A stretch of 64,000 nucleotides of DNA from Haloplanus salinus. Lineage in GTDB: Archaea > Halobacteriota > Halobacteria > Halobacteriales > Haloferacaceae. Each line of letters starts with the position of its first letter. Within the stretch, counting starts at the first letter, position 1. Positions 41,224-50,299 of the stretch are shown piece by piece. The position numbers and the translations under genes are program-made. The stretch is taken from assembly GCF_003336245.1 (NCBI RefSeq), contig NZ_QPHM01000001.1:2298113-2362112 (forward strand). Reading direction: 5' to 3'. Below the pieces are notes generated by a model that ran no database searches, had not been told where the DNA came from, and worked only from the letters and a program-made list of their open reading frames with translations.

Positions 41224-42222
41224 TTAGTCGTCGTCCGAGCCGGTGTGGCCGCCGTCGGCGGCGGCGGTCGGTTGGCTCCGCTCCTCCTCGAGTTGGCGCT
41301 CCCAGCGCACGCGCAGGAGGTTGCCGTACATCGAGAGGACGAGGCCGACGAAGAGCACGAACATGCCGGCGTTGATGCCGATCGTGAGCAGCAGGCTCTC
41401 CGGGCCGCCGCCGATGGATATCTCACGTGGGACCGGATACCCCTCGTCGAACACCGAGCCGATCATGACGCTCGTGATGCCCACGACGGTCAGGATGCCC
41501 ATGATCGCGGTCACCGTACTCCACGACGGGGAGAGGGTGAGGTCTTCGATGCCGCCGTCGGCGTGCGTCTCCGGGATCAGTTCCCGGGGGATGTACGCCT
41601 TCGGCTCGACGGGGTAGAATGCCGGATGGAGACCGTGCTCGAAGATGTGGAGCATGACCCCCATCAGCATGATGACGCCGAGCAGGCCGTGGAAGACGAC
41701 GAAGCCCATCGCGGCGGTCTTGGTGCCGAAGTACTGCATCAGGCCGGTCTTGCTCCAGATGAGCAGGCCACTGATCGTCAGCAGGAACAGTTCGGCCGCG
41801 AAGATGAACACGACGCCCTTGCCGATGTACGAGAGCAGCGGAATCTCGTCCGGGTCGCCGCCGGCGAACTGCTTGGCGTTCGGGTGGCGCTCGTCGGCGT
41901 TTCCGAGCGCGAACTGCACGTCTTGGATGAACGCCTTGATGTCATCGCCGGTCGGGATGATCTCTCGGAAGTTGCTCCGGCCGGTGTCGGTCGTGATCAT
42001 CAGCGTCGCCCAGAACCCGATGAGCGCGATCAGACCGAACCCGGCGGCGCGGTGCAGCGCCGTGACGCTCTGTGGGCCACCCATCAGCGACAGCATCCAC
42101 CAGAGTTCGTCGTTGAACGTCAGGCTGTAGCCGGTGAAAAACAGCAGGAACACGTCGAGCCCCAACAACGAGTGGAACGTCGTGGTGACGCGCGTGAACT
42201 TGCCGTGGTCGAGGCTCGTCAT
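41224..42222 (-). CDS. Cytochrome b subunit of formate dehydrogenase
   Basis: The 332-residue product has six or more membrane helices: FHSLLGLDVFLLFFTGYSLT, AAGFGLIALIGFWATLMITT, VVFIFAAELFLLTISGLLIW, FVVFHGLLGVIMLMGVMLHI and two in the C-terminal part (STVTAIMGILTVVGITSVMI; INAGMFVLFVGLVLSMYGNL). His residues within the helices (FHSLL, LHRAAG, FHGLLG, LHIFEHG) suit two b haems, as in FdnI. It would take electrons from the FeS subunit to menaquinone. The start overlaps the preceding gene by four bases. Confidence 0.85.
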   Translation of the reverse strand: MTSLDHGKFTRVTTTFHSLLGLDVFLLFFTGYSLTFNDELWWMLSLMGGPQSVTALHRAAGFGLIALIGFWATLMITTDTGRSNFREIIPTGDDIKAFIQDVQFALGNADERHPNAKQFAGGDPDEIPLLSYIGKGVVFIFAAELFLLTISGLLIWSKTGLMQYFGTKTAAMGFVVFHGLLGVIMLMGVMLHIFEHGLHPAFYPVEPKAYIPRELIPETHADGGIEDLTLSPSWSTVTAIMGILTVVGITSVMIGSVFDEGYPVPREISIGGGPESLLLTIGINAGMFVLFVGLVLSMYGNLLRVRWERQLEEERSQPTAAADGGHTGSDDD

Positions 42223-42599
42223 TCGGCCTCACCCCCGTCGGTTGCGACGGCTTCGGTGCTTCGCTCCCCGGGCTGTTGCATCTGTCCCGCGAGGCGGCGG
42301 AACGCCGCCCAGTGGATGAACACCATCAGGAGGATGAACAGCCCCATGAGCACGTCGGCCGCGTGGATGATCGCCACGAGGAAGTCGAGCCACGGGACGG
42401 TGTTGCCGACGACCCAGTCGGTCCCGATGCCGCCGCCCGCCACCGTCGGTGAGACGCGGAACAGGCCCTCGTAGAAGACGGCCGTGCCCGCGGCCCACCA
42501 GACGGAGACGACGGCGAGCGCGAGGCCGGCGATGGCGCTGATCACCACCGAAACTTTGCTGTACCCGTTCGTTTCCGGAAGGTCATCTTGATAGCTCAT
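42219..42599 (-). CDS. Small membrane subunit of the formate dehydrogenase operon
   Basis: A 126-residue protein with two membrane helices (VSVVISAIAGLALAVVSVWW and LDFLVAIIHAADVLMGLFIL) and a His near the second (HAADVL; IHWAAF). It is encoded directly between the FeS subunit (ends abut) and the cytochrome b subunit (overlap ATGA). Bacterial FDH-N has no such subunit, so this looks like a haloarchaeal addition, perhaps a second haem- or quinone-site subunit. Role inferred from the operon. Confidence 0.75.
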   Translation of the reverse strand: MSYQDDLPETNGYSKVSVVISAIAGLALAVVSVWWAAGTAVFYEGLFRVSPTVAGGGIGTDWVVGNTVPWLDFLVAIIHAADVLMGLFILLMVFIHWAAFRRLAGQMQQPGERSTEAVATDGGEAE

Positions 42600-43262
42600 T
42601 TAGAACACCTGAGCCTCCTCTTCACCGAAGATGATCTCCATGGCAACGTCGTTGAAGAACGTGCCACTGTCGCGACGCTCCAGTTCGGCCGAGATTTCGT
42701 CGGCGTCGCCCACGAGGATGGCGTCGGTCGCACACTCCTCGGCACACGCCGGTCCCTTGCCGACGTCTTGACGCTCCTCGCACATGGTACATTTGTCCAT
42801 CGTGCCGCCGGAGCCGAACAGCTGTGCCGCCCCCTCGTCCGACTCGGGGAACTGCGGCGCGCCGAACGGACACGCCGACAGGCAGTACTGACAGCCGACA
42901 CAGAGGTCGTCACGGACCTGCACGAAGCCGTCCTCCTTCTTCACCAGCGAGTCCGTCGGACAGACCGACACGCAGGGCGCGTTCTCGCAGTGGTAACACT
43001 GCATCGGCACCGCCGTCTCGCCGGGTGACTGCCCCTGTTCGAGGGCGCGGGCGCTGTGGGCGTTGAGCCCGTCGGCGCCTTCCTGCCCCTCCATCATCGT
43101 CGAGATGCTGATCCGCTGTTCGTCCGGCGCGGAGTCCCACGTACGCTTGCAGGCGACGACACAGCCACCGCAGTCGATACACGCCTCGACGTCGGGGAAG
43201 ATGCGGGCGTCCTCGCCCGTGCTCATCACGCCCTGACGCATGATCTCTTTGTTGCTTGACAT
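42600..43262 (-). CDS. FeS subunit of formate dehydrogenase (FdhB/FdnH-like)
   Basis: A 220-residue ferredoxin-like protein with four cysteine clusters: CIDCGGCVVACK, CYHCENAPCVSVCP, CVGCQYCLSACP and CTMCEERQDVGKGPACAEEC. This is the arrangement of DmsB/FdnH electron-transfer subunits holding four [4Fe-4S] clusters. It has no Tat signal and should be exported with the catalytic subunit. It connects the molybdenum site to the cytochrome b subunit. The gene starts 12 bp after the catalytic-subunit stop. Confidence 0.92.
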   Translation of the reverse strand: MSSNKEIMRQGVMSTGEDARIFPDVEACIDCGGCVVACKRTWDSAPDEQRISISTMMEGQEGADGLNAHSARALEQGQSPGETAVPMQCYHCENAPCVSVCPTDSLVKKEDGFVQVRDDLCVGCQYCLSACPFGAPQFPESDEGAAQLFGSGGTMDKCTMCEERQDVGKGPACAEECATDAILVGDADEISAELERRDSGTFFNDVAMEIIFGEEEAQVF

Positions 43263-43274
43263 TATTGTCCCCTC

Positions 43275-46200
43275 CTATTGGACCGCGTTCTGGTCGCGGA
43301 CGTCGAAGTCCTTCTGTGTGCCAATGTCGTTGCGATCCTGCGGGAACTCGAGGTCGACGTCCATGTTGAGTTCCTCGAGGAGGCTCTGTGTCGCCGGGCG
43401 GACCGCCACCATCCCGACTTTCGTCTCCTGCATCTGCGTCTCCACGTCGTATCCGCGGGACGTGATGGCGTTCACCGAGTCGCCGATGGCGTACGGCGCC
43501 ATGCCGTCGGGGTATTTCTCCTCCAGGCTCTGGCCTTTGAAGACGCCGCCCCAGTGGTACGGCAGGAACGTCTCGTCGTCGTTCGGGCGGTCGGTCACCC
43601 GCGCTTTCACGAGGATCGATCCCCGATCGGTGGAGGAGATGACGACCAAGTCGCCCCCATCGACGCCGAGGCTCTCCGCCTTGTTGGGGGATATCTCGGC
43701 GTACATGTGGGGCTGGAGGTCCGCGTTGTGGATGTTGCTCCGCGTCTCCGAGCCACCACCCTGGTGTTCGACCTGTCGGCCACTCGTCAGGATGGTGTCG
43801 AGCGCCGGCCCGTCGCCGTCGCCGTGGATGATCTCCATCGCCTTCTCCTGTTCCACGGCGTTGTTCTGATCGAGGCGGTAGAAGTTCCGCTGTTGCCCGT
43901 TGGCCGGCCACTCCTCGACGAGTTCCGGATGCGGGCTCTCCAAGGGTTCGCGGTGCACCGGCGTCGTATCGATGAAGTTCCAGACGACGGCGCGCGCCCG
44001 GCCACGCCCCGTCGGCGCGTCGGGCTGCTTGTAGTCGTACTGCTCGTAGAACGACGGGTCGATGTTCTGGGTCTCCGAGAGGTATCGATCGAACTCCGGA
44101 ATCCCCGTGTCGGGGTTCGCGAGTGCCTGTGCAGCGGTGTACACCGACCGTTGGTTGTCGAGTGCGTGCTGCTGCGGGATGGTGAGTTCGTCGGACTGTG
44201 TGGGCTGGTCCGGATCGACCAGGCTCGCCGGCGGCACCGTCTTCCAGCCCGGATACTCCGGAATCCCGTGGATCATCCCGTCGCTCGCCGTGTCGGCCGT
44301 CGACGCCCAGTCGGGGTTGTAGGGGGCCCGCGTCATGTCGAGGGCGTCCTCGACGCTGTCGTAGCGGTCACCGACGGCGTCGACCGTGTTCTGGAACGGG
44401 TACTCGTCGTCGGTGTTCATCTCCGCCCACTCCTCCGGGCTCGGCGCGCGGGTCCCCCACCGGGTCCGGAAGTCCTGTCCCCCGTTATTGGGGTCCATGT
44501 CGTCGTTCCAGATGATCGGGGTGCCGGGGTGGCCTTCACCCCAGCACGGCCACGGGAGGCCCCAGTACTCGCCCTCGACCGGCGAACCTTCCGCGGCCTT
44601 GAGCGTCTCGTGGGAGAACGCGTAGTCGTACTCGAGATGCTGCTGGAGGCGTTCCGGCGTCTGTCGGTAGCCGATGGTGTGCGTCCCGAGGTTGAACTCC
44701 CGGATGACGTTCTCGTAGGTCGACTTCCCGTTGTAAATCTCCGGACCGGTGCCCCAGTCGAAGTGTTCGCCGAAGCCGAGTTCGTCGGCCAACTCCTGCA
44801 TGATTCGCAGGTCCGGCCGGGAGTTGTGCGACGGCGGTCGGACGGGCTCAGACCACTGGATGGACCGGTGCGTGTTCGTCAGCGACCGGTAATGCTCGTA
44901 CTGGCTACAGGCCGGCAGCAGCAGAACCGGCGGTCCCTCCTCGTAGTCCGGGAGGACGCTCGCGACCGACGGGAACACGTCGACGACCACGAGCAAGTCG
45001 AGATTCTCCATCCCCTCTTTCATCTGCTCCATCTCGCTGATTGAGTTCGAGGAGTGACCCCAGAAGACGCCGATCTTCACCTGATCCGGCTGATAGATCG
45101 GCGTCTCCTGCATCCGGTCCTCCTGATCGAGCGCGCCCTCGAACCAGCGGGCGACCGTCAGCCCGCTCTGGAACAGCATCGAGTTCGGCGCCGGGTTCTC
45201 CGGCCCGTGACCCGGGTCGTCGTGGCTCGACGGGAGTTGACTCGGGTCCACGTCGTTCGCCATCGCGTACTTCTCCGGGGGCATCAGCTCGAACTTCTCG
45301 TAGAGGTCGCCGAAGGACGTCGACCCGCTCGTGTACGGGTTCATGTCCCAGATGTCGCCCCACCACGACCAGCCACCGGGCGACAGCCCGTAGTACCCCG
45401 GAAGGATGTGGCTCGCGACGGCGAGGTCGGTCGCCCCTTGGACGTTCGCGTGCCCGCGCATGACCTGGAGGCCACCGCCGCTCCGGGCTGCGCTCCCCGA
45501 TCCGAGGCTCGCGGCGGCGTACGAGCGGATGTTCTGGGTCCCGTTGTTGTGCTGGGTGCCACCCATCGCCCACTCGATCTGGATGTGGGGACGGTGTTCG
45601 TGGAACATCTCCGCGAGCTGCTCTATCTCCTCGACGGAGAGCCACGTGATCTCGGAGACGGTCTCTTTGTCGTAGTCGTCGAGGTCGGCGTCGATCTCTT
45701 CCCACCCCTGCACGCGGTCGGTGAGCATGTTCTGCCCCGTGTCGTCCGCGTCGGGGTCCATCGCCAGCCCGTACTCGTCACGAAGCTCCTTGATGATCCC
45801 CATCATGAGAGCCACGTCGGTTCCGGGCCGGAACCGCATGTACTCGTCCGCGTGGGCCGCCGTCTTCGTGAACCGCGGATCGAGACAGAGGATCGTCCCG
45901 CCGCGTTTCTGCCCCTCGAGGATGTGCTGCATCGCGATCGGATGGGCCTCCGCCGGGTTCTGCCCGATGACGACGAGCAGGTCGAACTCACGGTAGTCCT
46001 GCAGGGTGTTCGTCATCGCGCCATAGCCCCACGTGTTCGCGAGGCCGGCGACCGTCGTGGAGTGACAGATACGCGCCTGGTGGTCGACGTTGTTGGTGCC
46101 CATGAACGCCGCCAGTTTCCTGATGGCGTAGGACTCCTCGTTGGAGTGGTGGGCGCTCCCCAGGAGCATGACGCTCTCGCGACTGGCCTCCTCGTCGACG

Positions 46201-46655
46201 TCGACGGCCTGATCCGGCGATACGTCGGAATCCGGCCACAGCGCCTTGATGTCGGTGCCCAACCGCTCGTAGGCGTCGTCCCACGACATCTTGTGCCACG
46301 CGCCGTTCTCCCGGATCATCGGGTGCCGGACGCGCTTCTCCGAATGCTCGGTCTCGTAGATGCCGGCTCCCTTCGAACAGAGCGACCCCTGATTGATCGG
46401 GTGGTCCTCCCACGGCTCCATGCCGACGAACGAGTCGCCAACGCGCTCCCCGTGGAAGCCACACCCGACGGAGCAGTAGTTGCAGATGGTCTTTGTCAAC
46501 TCTCCTTCCGTGTCGGCTGCCGACTCCGATCCCTCGCCCGTCTGAGCGAGCGCTTGCCCTGCGCCGCCGCCGCCGAGGGCGACGGCACCCGCAAGCGCGC
46601 TCGCTTTCATGAACGAGCGCCGATCGAGGTCGATTGAGACTGGTTCCGTGCTCAT
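43275..46655 (-). CDS. Formate dehydrogenase catalytic subunit, Tat-exported, FdnG-like
   Basis: A 1126-residue molybdopterin enzyme. The N terminus has a Tat signal DRRSFMKASALAGAVALGGG; then the [4Fe-4S] site CNYCSVGCGFHGE with a later LCSKGAGI. The active site ARICHSTTVAGLANTWGYG aligns with the Sec-His site of FdnG/FdhF, with Cys in place of Sec. DPRFTKTAAHADEYMRF and the C-terminal dinucleotide-binding region complete the fold. It oxidises formate outside the membrane, feeding the respiratory chain. ATG 46655 places the twin-Arg at residue 12. A long middle insertion of about 100 residues makes it larger than FdnG. Confidence 0.9.
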   Translation of the reverse strand: MSTEPVSIDLDRRSFMKASALAGAVALGGGGAGQALAQTGEGSESAADTEGELTKTICNYCSVGCGFHGERVGDSFVGMEPWEDHPINQGSLCSKGAGIYETEHSEKRVRHPMIRENGAWHKMSWDDAYERLGTDIKALWPDSDVSPDQAVDVDEEASRESVMLLGSAHHSNEESYAIRKLAAFMGTNNVDHQARICHSTTVAGLANTWGYGAMTNTLQDYREFDLLVVIGQNPAEAHPIAMQHILEGQKRGGTILCLDPRFTKTAAHADEYMRFRPGTDVALMMGIIKELRDEYGLAMDPDADDTGQNMLTDRVQGWEEIDADLDDYDKETVSEITWLSVEEIEQLAEMFHEHRPHIQIEWAMGGTQHNNGTQNIRSYAAASLGSGSAARSGGGLQVMRGHANVQGATDLAVASHILPGYYGLSPGGWSWWGDIWDMNPYTSGSTSFGDLYEKFELMPPEKYAMANDVDPSQLPSSHDDPGHGPENPAPNSMLFQSGLTVARWFEGALDQEDRMQETPIYQPDQVKIGVFWGHSSNSISEMEQMKEGMENLDLLVVVDVFPSVASVLPDYEEGPPVLLLPACSQYEHYRSLTNTHRSIQWSEPVRPPSHNSRPDLRIMQELADELGFGEHFDWGTGPEIYNGKSTYENVIREFNLGTHTIGYRQTPERLQQHLEYDYAFSHETLKAAEGSPVEGEYWGLPWPCWGEGHPGTPIIWNDDMDPNNGGQDFRTRWGTRAPSPEEWAEMNTDDEYPFQNTVDAVGDRYDSVEDALDMTRAPYNPDWASTADTASDGMIHGIPEYPGWKTVPPASLVDPDQPTQSDELTIPQQHALDNQRSVYTAAQALANPDTGIPEFDRYLSETQNIDPSFYEQYDYKQPDAPTGRGRARAVVWNFIDTTPVHREPLESPHPELVEEWPANGQQRNFYRLDQNNAVEQEKAMEIIHGDGDGPALDTILTSGRQVEHQGGGSETRSNIHNADLQPHMYAEISPNKAESLGVDGGDLVVISSTDRGSILVKARVTDRPNDDETFLPYHWGGVFKGQSLEEKYPDGMAPYAIGDSVNAITSRGYDVETQMQETKVGMVAVRPATQSLLEELNMDVDLEFPQDRNDIGTQKDFDVRDQNAVQ

Positions 46656-46723
46656 GTTGTGTAACCCCTCGCAGCACGCGTGCCACCGAACCGCACGCGT
46701 ATGTTTAATCGCCATGTATCCCC

Positions 46724-46733
46724 ATTATATAAA
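46724..46733 (-). promoter_or_regulatory. TATA box of the formate dehydrogenase operon
   Basis: TTTATATAAT on the minus strand, about 70 bp before the ATG at 46655, in a locally AT-rich stretch; it would give a leader of some 45-50 nt. It lies in the divergent intergenic region shared with the multi-FeS gene. Confidence 0.55.
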
Positions 46734-46820
46734 TTAATGCGTTTAGGCCAACCTAGATTCAATGCTTTTATTTCACCTCTTACTCGGGTGATGTCCCAAC
46801 CGGCTAGCACGCAGCAAGTC

Positions 46821-46829
46821 TTATATTAA
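46821..46829 (+). promoter_or_regulatory. TATA box of the multi-FeS gene (leaderless)
   Basis: TTATATTAA is centred 25 bp upstream of the ATG at 46850, the distance expected for a leaderless transcript. This decides between the ATG at 46829, which would lie inside the promoter, and the ATG at 46850. Confidence 0.6.
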
Positions 46830-46849
46830 TGCTACCGTTCAACAGGGCT

Positions 46850-48982
46850 ATGAACGTCGGCGCATTCGTATGCTCCTGTGCGGATACGTGCGATATCGAT
46901 CTCGAAGGCGTCCGTGACGGCGTTAGGGACGTCGAGGTGGTCGCCAGTTCGTCACATCTCTGTGACGACGGCCTCCCGGCGATGGCCCACCTCATCGAGG
47001 AGTACGACCTCGATCAACTCCTGGTGACGACGCCCGAGGGCCGCTGTCAGGACGCCATCCGAGAGACGGCCGTCGACGGGGGCCTCCACCCCGAGGCGAC
47101 GGCCTTCGTCGACCACCGCGAGGGCGCCGCCTGGGTCCACGACCGCGCGGCGGCGACCGAGAAGACCGCCCGGCTGCTGAACGCCCGCCGGGAGAGCCTC
47201 GACCACGAACCGATTTCGCGGACGGTGTCCCGTGATGCCGGCGACGCCGTCGTCGTCGTCGGCGACGCCGAGACGGCCGCGGCCCTCGCCGACACCGCGG
47301 ACGTGACCCTCGTCGCCAACGGCGCGGACTTCGACGACGCGGACGCCGACCTCGGCGACGTGACGCTCGCCCGCGGCCGCGTCGCCGACGTCGTCGGCGA
47401 GTACGGCGACTTCGAACTCGAACTCAGCGCCCGCGTCACCGAGGACTGTATCTCCTGTATGGACTGCGTCCACGAGGGCCCGGACGGCATGGTGACGCGC
47501 AGCCCGGTCGACATCGACCCCGACGCCCCCGACGGCGAGTGGGCGGACTGCTGTCCCGTCGACGCCATCGACCTCGACGGCGTCACCCGGACGGTCGAGG
47601 CGGATCAGGTGGTCTTCCCCGGCGCGACCGGGACGGCCCGGGGCGGACAGATCGGCCTCTACACCGGTCCCGTCGACGGCGCCACCATCGCCGCCGTCGA
47701 GGACCTACTCGGCGGCATCACCAAGCCACAACATCTCGACCTCGACATGGACGTCTGTGCCGCCGGCGAGTCGAGTCAACAGGGGTGTACCGCCTGCGTC
47801 GACGCCTGCCCCCACGACGCGGTCGATCGGCCCTACGTCGACGAAGTCGAGTTCGACTCCGTCGCCTGTCAGGACTGTGGCGCCTGTACGAGTTCCTGTC
47901 CGACCGGCGCAGTCGGGCTTCGCGACCCCTCGAACGAGCGCATCGCCCGCGAAGTCGAGACGCTTCTCGACCCCGGCGCCGACGACGACGGCGGCCTCCT
48001 CGGGGGCCTCCGTGGCGACGCCGCCGCCATCGAGACGCCCGTCGTCGCCTTCGTCTGCTCGGAGCGCGCCGCCGACGCGCTCCGGCGCTACGGCCGCCGC
48101 GCCCGCGAGGACGACGGCGTCCGCTACCCGCCGATCCTCCCGGTCACCGTCAACTGCACCGACACCGTCGGCGAGGCCCACGTCATGCACGCCCTCGCCG
48201 CGGGCGCCGACGGCGTCGCTATCGTCGGCTGCGGCGGCGACTGCCTCCACTCCGGCCCCGATCCGAAGGCCGAACTCGTCCGCCGACTCGACCGCGCGAC
48301 CGGCGACCTCGGCCTCGGCGAGCGGGTCACCTTCCTCGCGCCCGATCCCGCCGAGCCACGGGCGTTCGTCCGAGACCTCTCCCAGTTCGTGGCCGAACTC
48401 GACCCGACGCCGGTGCCCGCGGGCGATCACGAGGCGACCGGCACCGTCCGGGCGGAGAAGCCGAACCCGCCGTTCAACAGCCACGACTGGACGCTGGAGA
48501 GCGTCCGCGTCCTCCTCGAACACGTCGAGCCGAACCGGGAGGTGATCCGCGGCCTGAAGGACTTCGGCTGGATGGAGGTGTCCGACGCCTGCAACCTCAC
48601 GCCGACCTGTTCGACCCTGTGTCCGACCGACGCCATCCGTCGCACCGACGATGCGGACCTCCAGTTCAACCACGAGGACTGCGTCAACTGCGGGCTCTGC
48701 GAGGAGGGGTGTCCGGAGACGGCCATTACCATGCACGACGGTCTCGACCTCACGAAACTGCCCGAGAACCGCGAGGGGGAGCGCTGGGAGACGGTGTACG
48801 AGGGCGAGATGCGAACCTGCGTTCGGTGTGGCGACGCCTTCGCCAGTGAGGGGACCGCGGAGCACGTCGCCGGCGAAGTCGGCGAGTTGGTCGAAGGCGT
48901 CGCCCCCAAATCCGAACACAGCGTCTTCGACTACTGCGGGCAGTGTCGTGCTGCGCTCCTCTTCGAGGAGGGGGGTCGCTGA
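46850..48982 (+). CDS. Multi-FeS electron-transfer protein with HdrA-like and MvhD-like domains
   Basis: A 710-residue protein. The N terminus MNVGAFVCSCADTCDIDL resembles the HdrA start. Ferredoxin-type clusters occur at about 200-230 (CISCMDC, CCPVD), 310-360 (CTACVDACP; CQDCGACTSSCP) and 585-630 (CNLTPTCSTLCP; CVNCGLCEEGCP). Between them lies an MvhD/FrhD-like domain (VVAFVCSERAADALRRYG, VNCTDTVGEAHVMHALAAGA, IVGCGGDCLHSGPDPKAELV). A last Cys pair set (CVRCGDA; YCGQCRAAL) may bind zinc. It is divergent from the formate dehydrogenase operon and probably hands electrons between it and a soluble partner. No flavin motif is obvious. Confidence 0.78.
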   Translation: MNVGAFVCSCADTCDIDLEGVRDGVRDVEVVASSSHLCDDGLPAMAHLIEEYDLDQLLVTTPEGRCQDAIRETAVDGGLHPEATAFVDHREGAAWVHDRAAATEKTARLLNARRESLDHEPISRTVSRDAGDAVVVVGDAETAAALADTADVTLVANGADFDDADADLGDVTLARGRVADVVGEYGDFELELSARVTEDCISCMDCVHEGPDGMVTRSPVDIDPDAPDGEWADCCPVDAIDLDGVTRTVEADQVVFPGATGTARGGQIGLYTGPVDGATIAAVEDLLGGITKPQHLDLDMDVCAAGESSQQGCTACVDACPHDAVDRPYVDEVEFDSVACQDCGACTSSCPTGAVGLRDPSNERIAREVETLLDPGADDDGGLLGGLRGDAAAIETPVVAFVCSERAADALRRYGRRAREDDGVRYPPILPVTVNCTDTVGEAHVMHALAAGADGVAIVGCGGDCLHSGPDPKAELVRRLDRATGDLGLGERVTFLAPDPAEPRAFVRDLSQFVAELDPTPVPAGDHEATGTVRAEKPNPPFNSHDWTLESVRVLLEHVEPNREVIRGLKDFGWMEVSDACNLTPTCSTLCPTDAIRRTDDADLQFNHEDCVNCGLCEEGCPETAITMHDGLDLTKLPENREGERWETVYEGEMRTCVRCGDAFASEGTAEHVAGEVGELVEGVAPKSEHSVFDYCGQCRAALLFEEGGR

Positions 48983-49608
48983 TGGACGAACGGGCCCTCT
49001 ACGAGTCGCGACTCGAACTCGTGGACTTCCTCGTCGAGGCGCTCCACGACGTCCCCGACGAGGAGTTCGTCGAGCGACTGCTCTCCGGCGACGTTCGGAC
49101 CCCGGACGGCGAGGTGAACGAACCACTCGACCGCGGCTTCGACGCCTTCCGCACGTTCGTCGAGGAACGCCGAGCGTCCGACGCCTCCGAGGTTCGGGAC
49201 GCACTCGAACGGGAGTACACGCGCCTGTTCGTCGGGCCGCGACCGCCGGTCGTCGCCCACGAAACCTACTACCGGGAGGACGCCGACTACCTCGGCGAGG
49301 GGGTCGCCGAGGTGGAGGCGAGCTACGGCGCCGCCGGCTGGGCGCCCCCCGAAGAGTACCCCGAGGAGAACGACTTCGTCGTCGTCGAACTCGCGTTCCT
49401 TCGCCACCTGATCGAACAACAGCGCCACGGCGCCGACGAAGCCGTCGGCTTCGAGCGCGTCTTCCTCGACGAACACGCGCTGACCTGGGTCGACGCCTTC
49501 ACCGACGACCTGCGCGACCAGGCCGACAGCCGGTTCTACCGTGCCGTCGCCGACATCTACGCCGGAACGCTCACGTTCGAGGACGAACTCGTCGCGGGGC
49601 TGCGTTAG
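48982..49608 (+). CDS. TorD/DmsD-family molybdoenzyme chaperone
   Basis: A 208-residue helical protein typical of TorD/DmsD chaperones: N-terminal helix (YESRLELVDFLVEALHDV), ALEREYTRLFVGPRPPVVAH with the conserved (Y)TRLF-xGP element, ETYYREDADYLGEGVAE, and EENDFVVVELAFLRHLIEQQ. These proteins bind Tat signals and help insert the molybdenum cofactor; here the client must be the neighbouring formate dehydrogenase. The ATG overlaps the preceding stop (TGATG). Its end overlaps the convergent membrane-protein gene by four bases. Confidence 0.88.
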   Translation: MDERALYESRLELVDFLVEALHDVPDEEFVERLLSGDVRTPDGEVNEPLDRGFDAFRTFVEERRASDASEVRDALEREYTRLFVGPRPPVVAHETYYREDADYLGEGVAEVEASYGAAGWAPPEEYPEENDFVVVELAFLRHLIEQQRHGADEAVGFERVFLDEHALTWVDAFTDDLRDQADSRFYRAVADIYAGTLTFEDELVAGLR

Positions 49609-49847
49609 TCGCGGTCGGCGAGGACTACCATCCCGACCAGCCCGGTCACGAACAGTCCGAGCAGGACGAGCGTCGCCGGCATCGCCAGTTCCATCGCCTG
49701 CTCCATCCGGAAGTACCACTGCCAAGTCTTCGCGAACTCCGCGAGCATCGCCACCGTCGCGGCGCCGAGGACGACGAGCAAGAGGGCGCCGCCGGAGAGC
49801 AGCGTCAGGCCGTGTACGAGCCGGGAGGGTCCCGGCAGATCACTCAT
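49605..49847 (-). CDS. Small two-helix membrane protein
   Basis: An 80-residue protein with two membrane helices (LLSGGALLLVVLGAATVAML and MPATLVLLGLFVTGLVGMVV) joined by AEFAKTWQWYFRMEQAME. The loop resembles AEIKGTWHWAIHLEST in the protein encoded just upstream, so the two are paralogues. It is the last of three overlapping membrane-protein genes next to the formate dehydrogenase cluster. Function unknown. Confidence 0.7.
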   Translation of the reverse strand: MSDLPGPSRLVHGLTLLSGGALLLVVLGAATVAMLAEFAKTWQWYFRMEQAMELAMPATLVLLGLFVTGLVGMVVLADRD

Positions 49848-50157
49848 CGACGACCCTCCGCGCGATCACCAGTAGCGTCGCCGCGGGGAGCAACAGCGCA
49901 AGCACCCCGGCGACGAAGACGCCGAGGTAGCTGACCGTCGATTCGAGGTGGATGGCCCAGTGCCACGTTCCCTTGATCTCCGCGATGATGCCGACGGTAC
50001 CCACCGTCAGCAGCGCGAGCACCAACAGCGTTCCCAACGCGTACGTCGCCCCACGGAGGTACCCGAGCGCCCGCGCCGACGGTGCGACGCCGCCGGACTC
50101 GGACCCGTTCCCGGCCGCCGTGACGGCGTCCGTCTCGCCCGATTCGGCCTCAGCCAT
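49840..50157 (-). CDS. Small membrane protein, paralogue of the next gene
   Basis: A 105-residue protein: 30 disordered residues, then two membrane helices (YALGTLLVLALLTVGTVGII and YLGVFVAGVLALLLPAATLL) separated by AEIKGTWHWAIHLEST, the same element (AExxxTWxW) as in the following protein. I took ATG 50157, which overlaps the upstream gene by eight bases; the frame upstream looks non-coding. Together with the flanking two genes it likely forms a heteromeric membrane complex. Confidence 0.7.
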   Translation of the reverse strand: MAEAESGETDAVTAAGNGSESGGVAPSARALGYLRGATYALGTLLVLALLTVGTVGIIAEIKGTWHWAIHLESTVSYLGVFVAGVLALLLPAATLLVIARRVVDE

Positions 50158-50299
50158 TCTCGTCACCCCCGGTCGACGGGGCGTACGTTCGGTACATGTC
50201 GTAGACGACGAACGCTGCAACACCGGCTCCGACGAGTAGCAGCGGAACCGCGAATCTGAGCGGCAGTGGGCCGTACGTGGCACCGAAACTCTGGTGCAT
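50150..50299 (-). CDS. Small single-helix membrane protein
   Basis: A 49-codon frame with one membrane helix (LRFAVPLLLVGAGVAAFVVY) and a charged C terminus (DENG). It starts with ATG 50299 and overlaps the next gene. It heads the three-gene operon of small membrane proteins. Such short proteins often stabilise larger membrane complexes. Recognised only by frame, overlap and hydrophobicity. Confidence 0.6.
   Translation of the reverse strand: MHQSFGATYGPLPLRFAVPLLLVGAGVAAFVVYDMYRTYAPSTGGDENG

Noticed and set aside
43278-45044. 588-codon open frame on the plus strand within the formate dehydrogenase gene
   Set aside because: Arg/Val-rich antisense shadow of the catalytic subunit, no domain or start signal.
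45054-46637. 527-codon open frame on the plus strand opposite the N-terminal part of the formate dehydrogenase
   Set aside because: Antisense shadow; the opposite strand encodes the Tat signal and FeS motifs.
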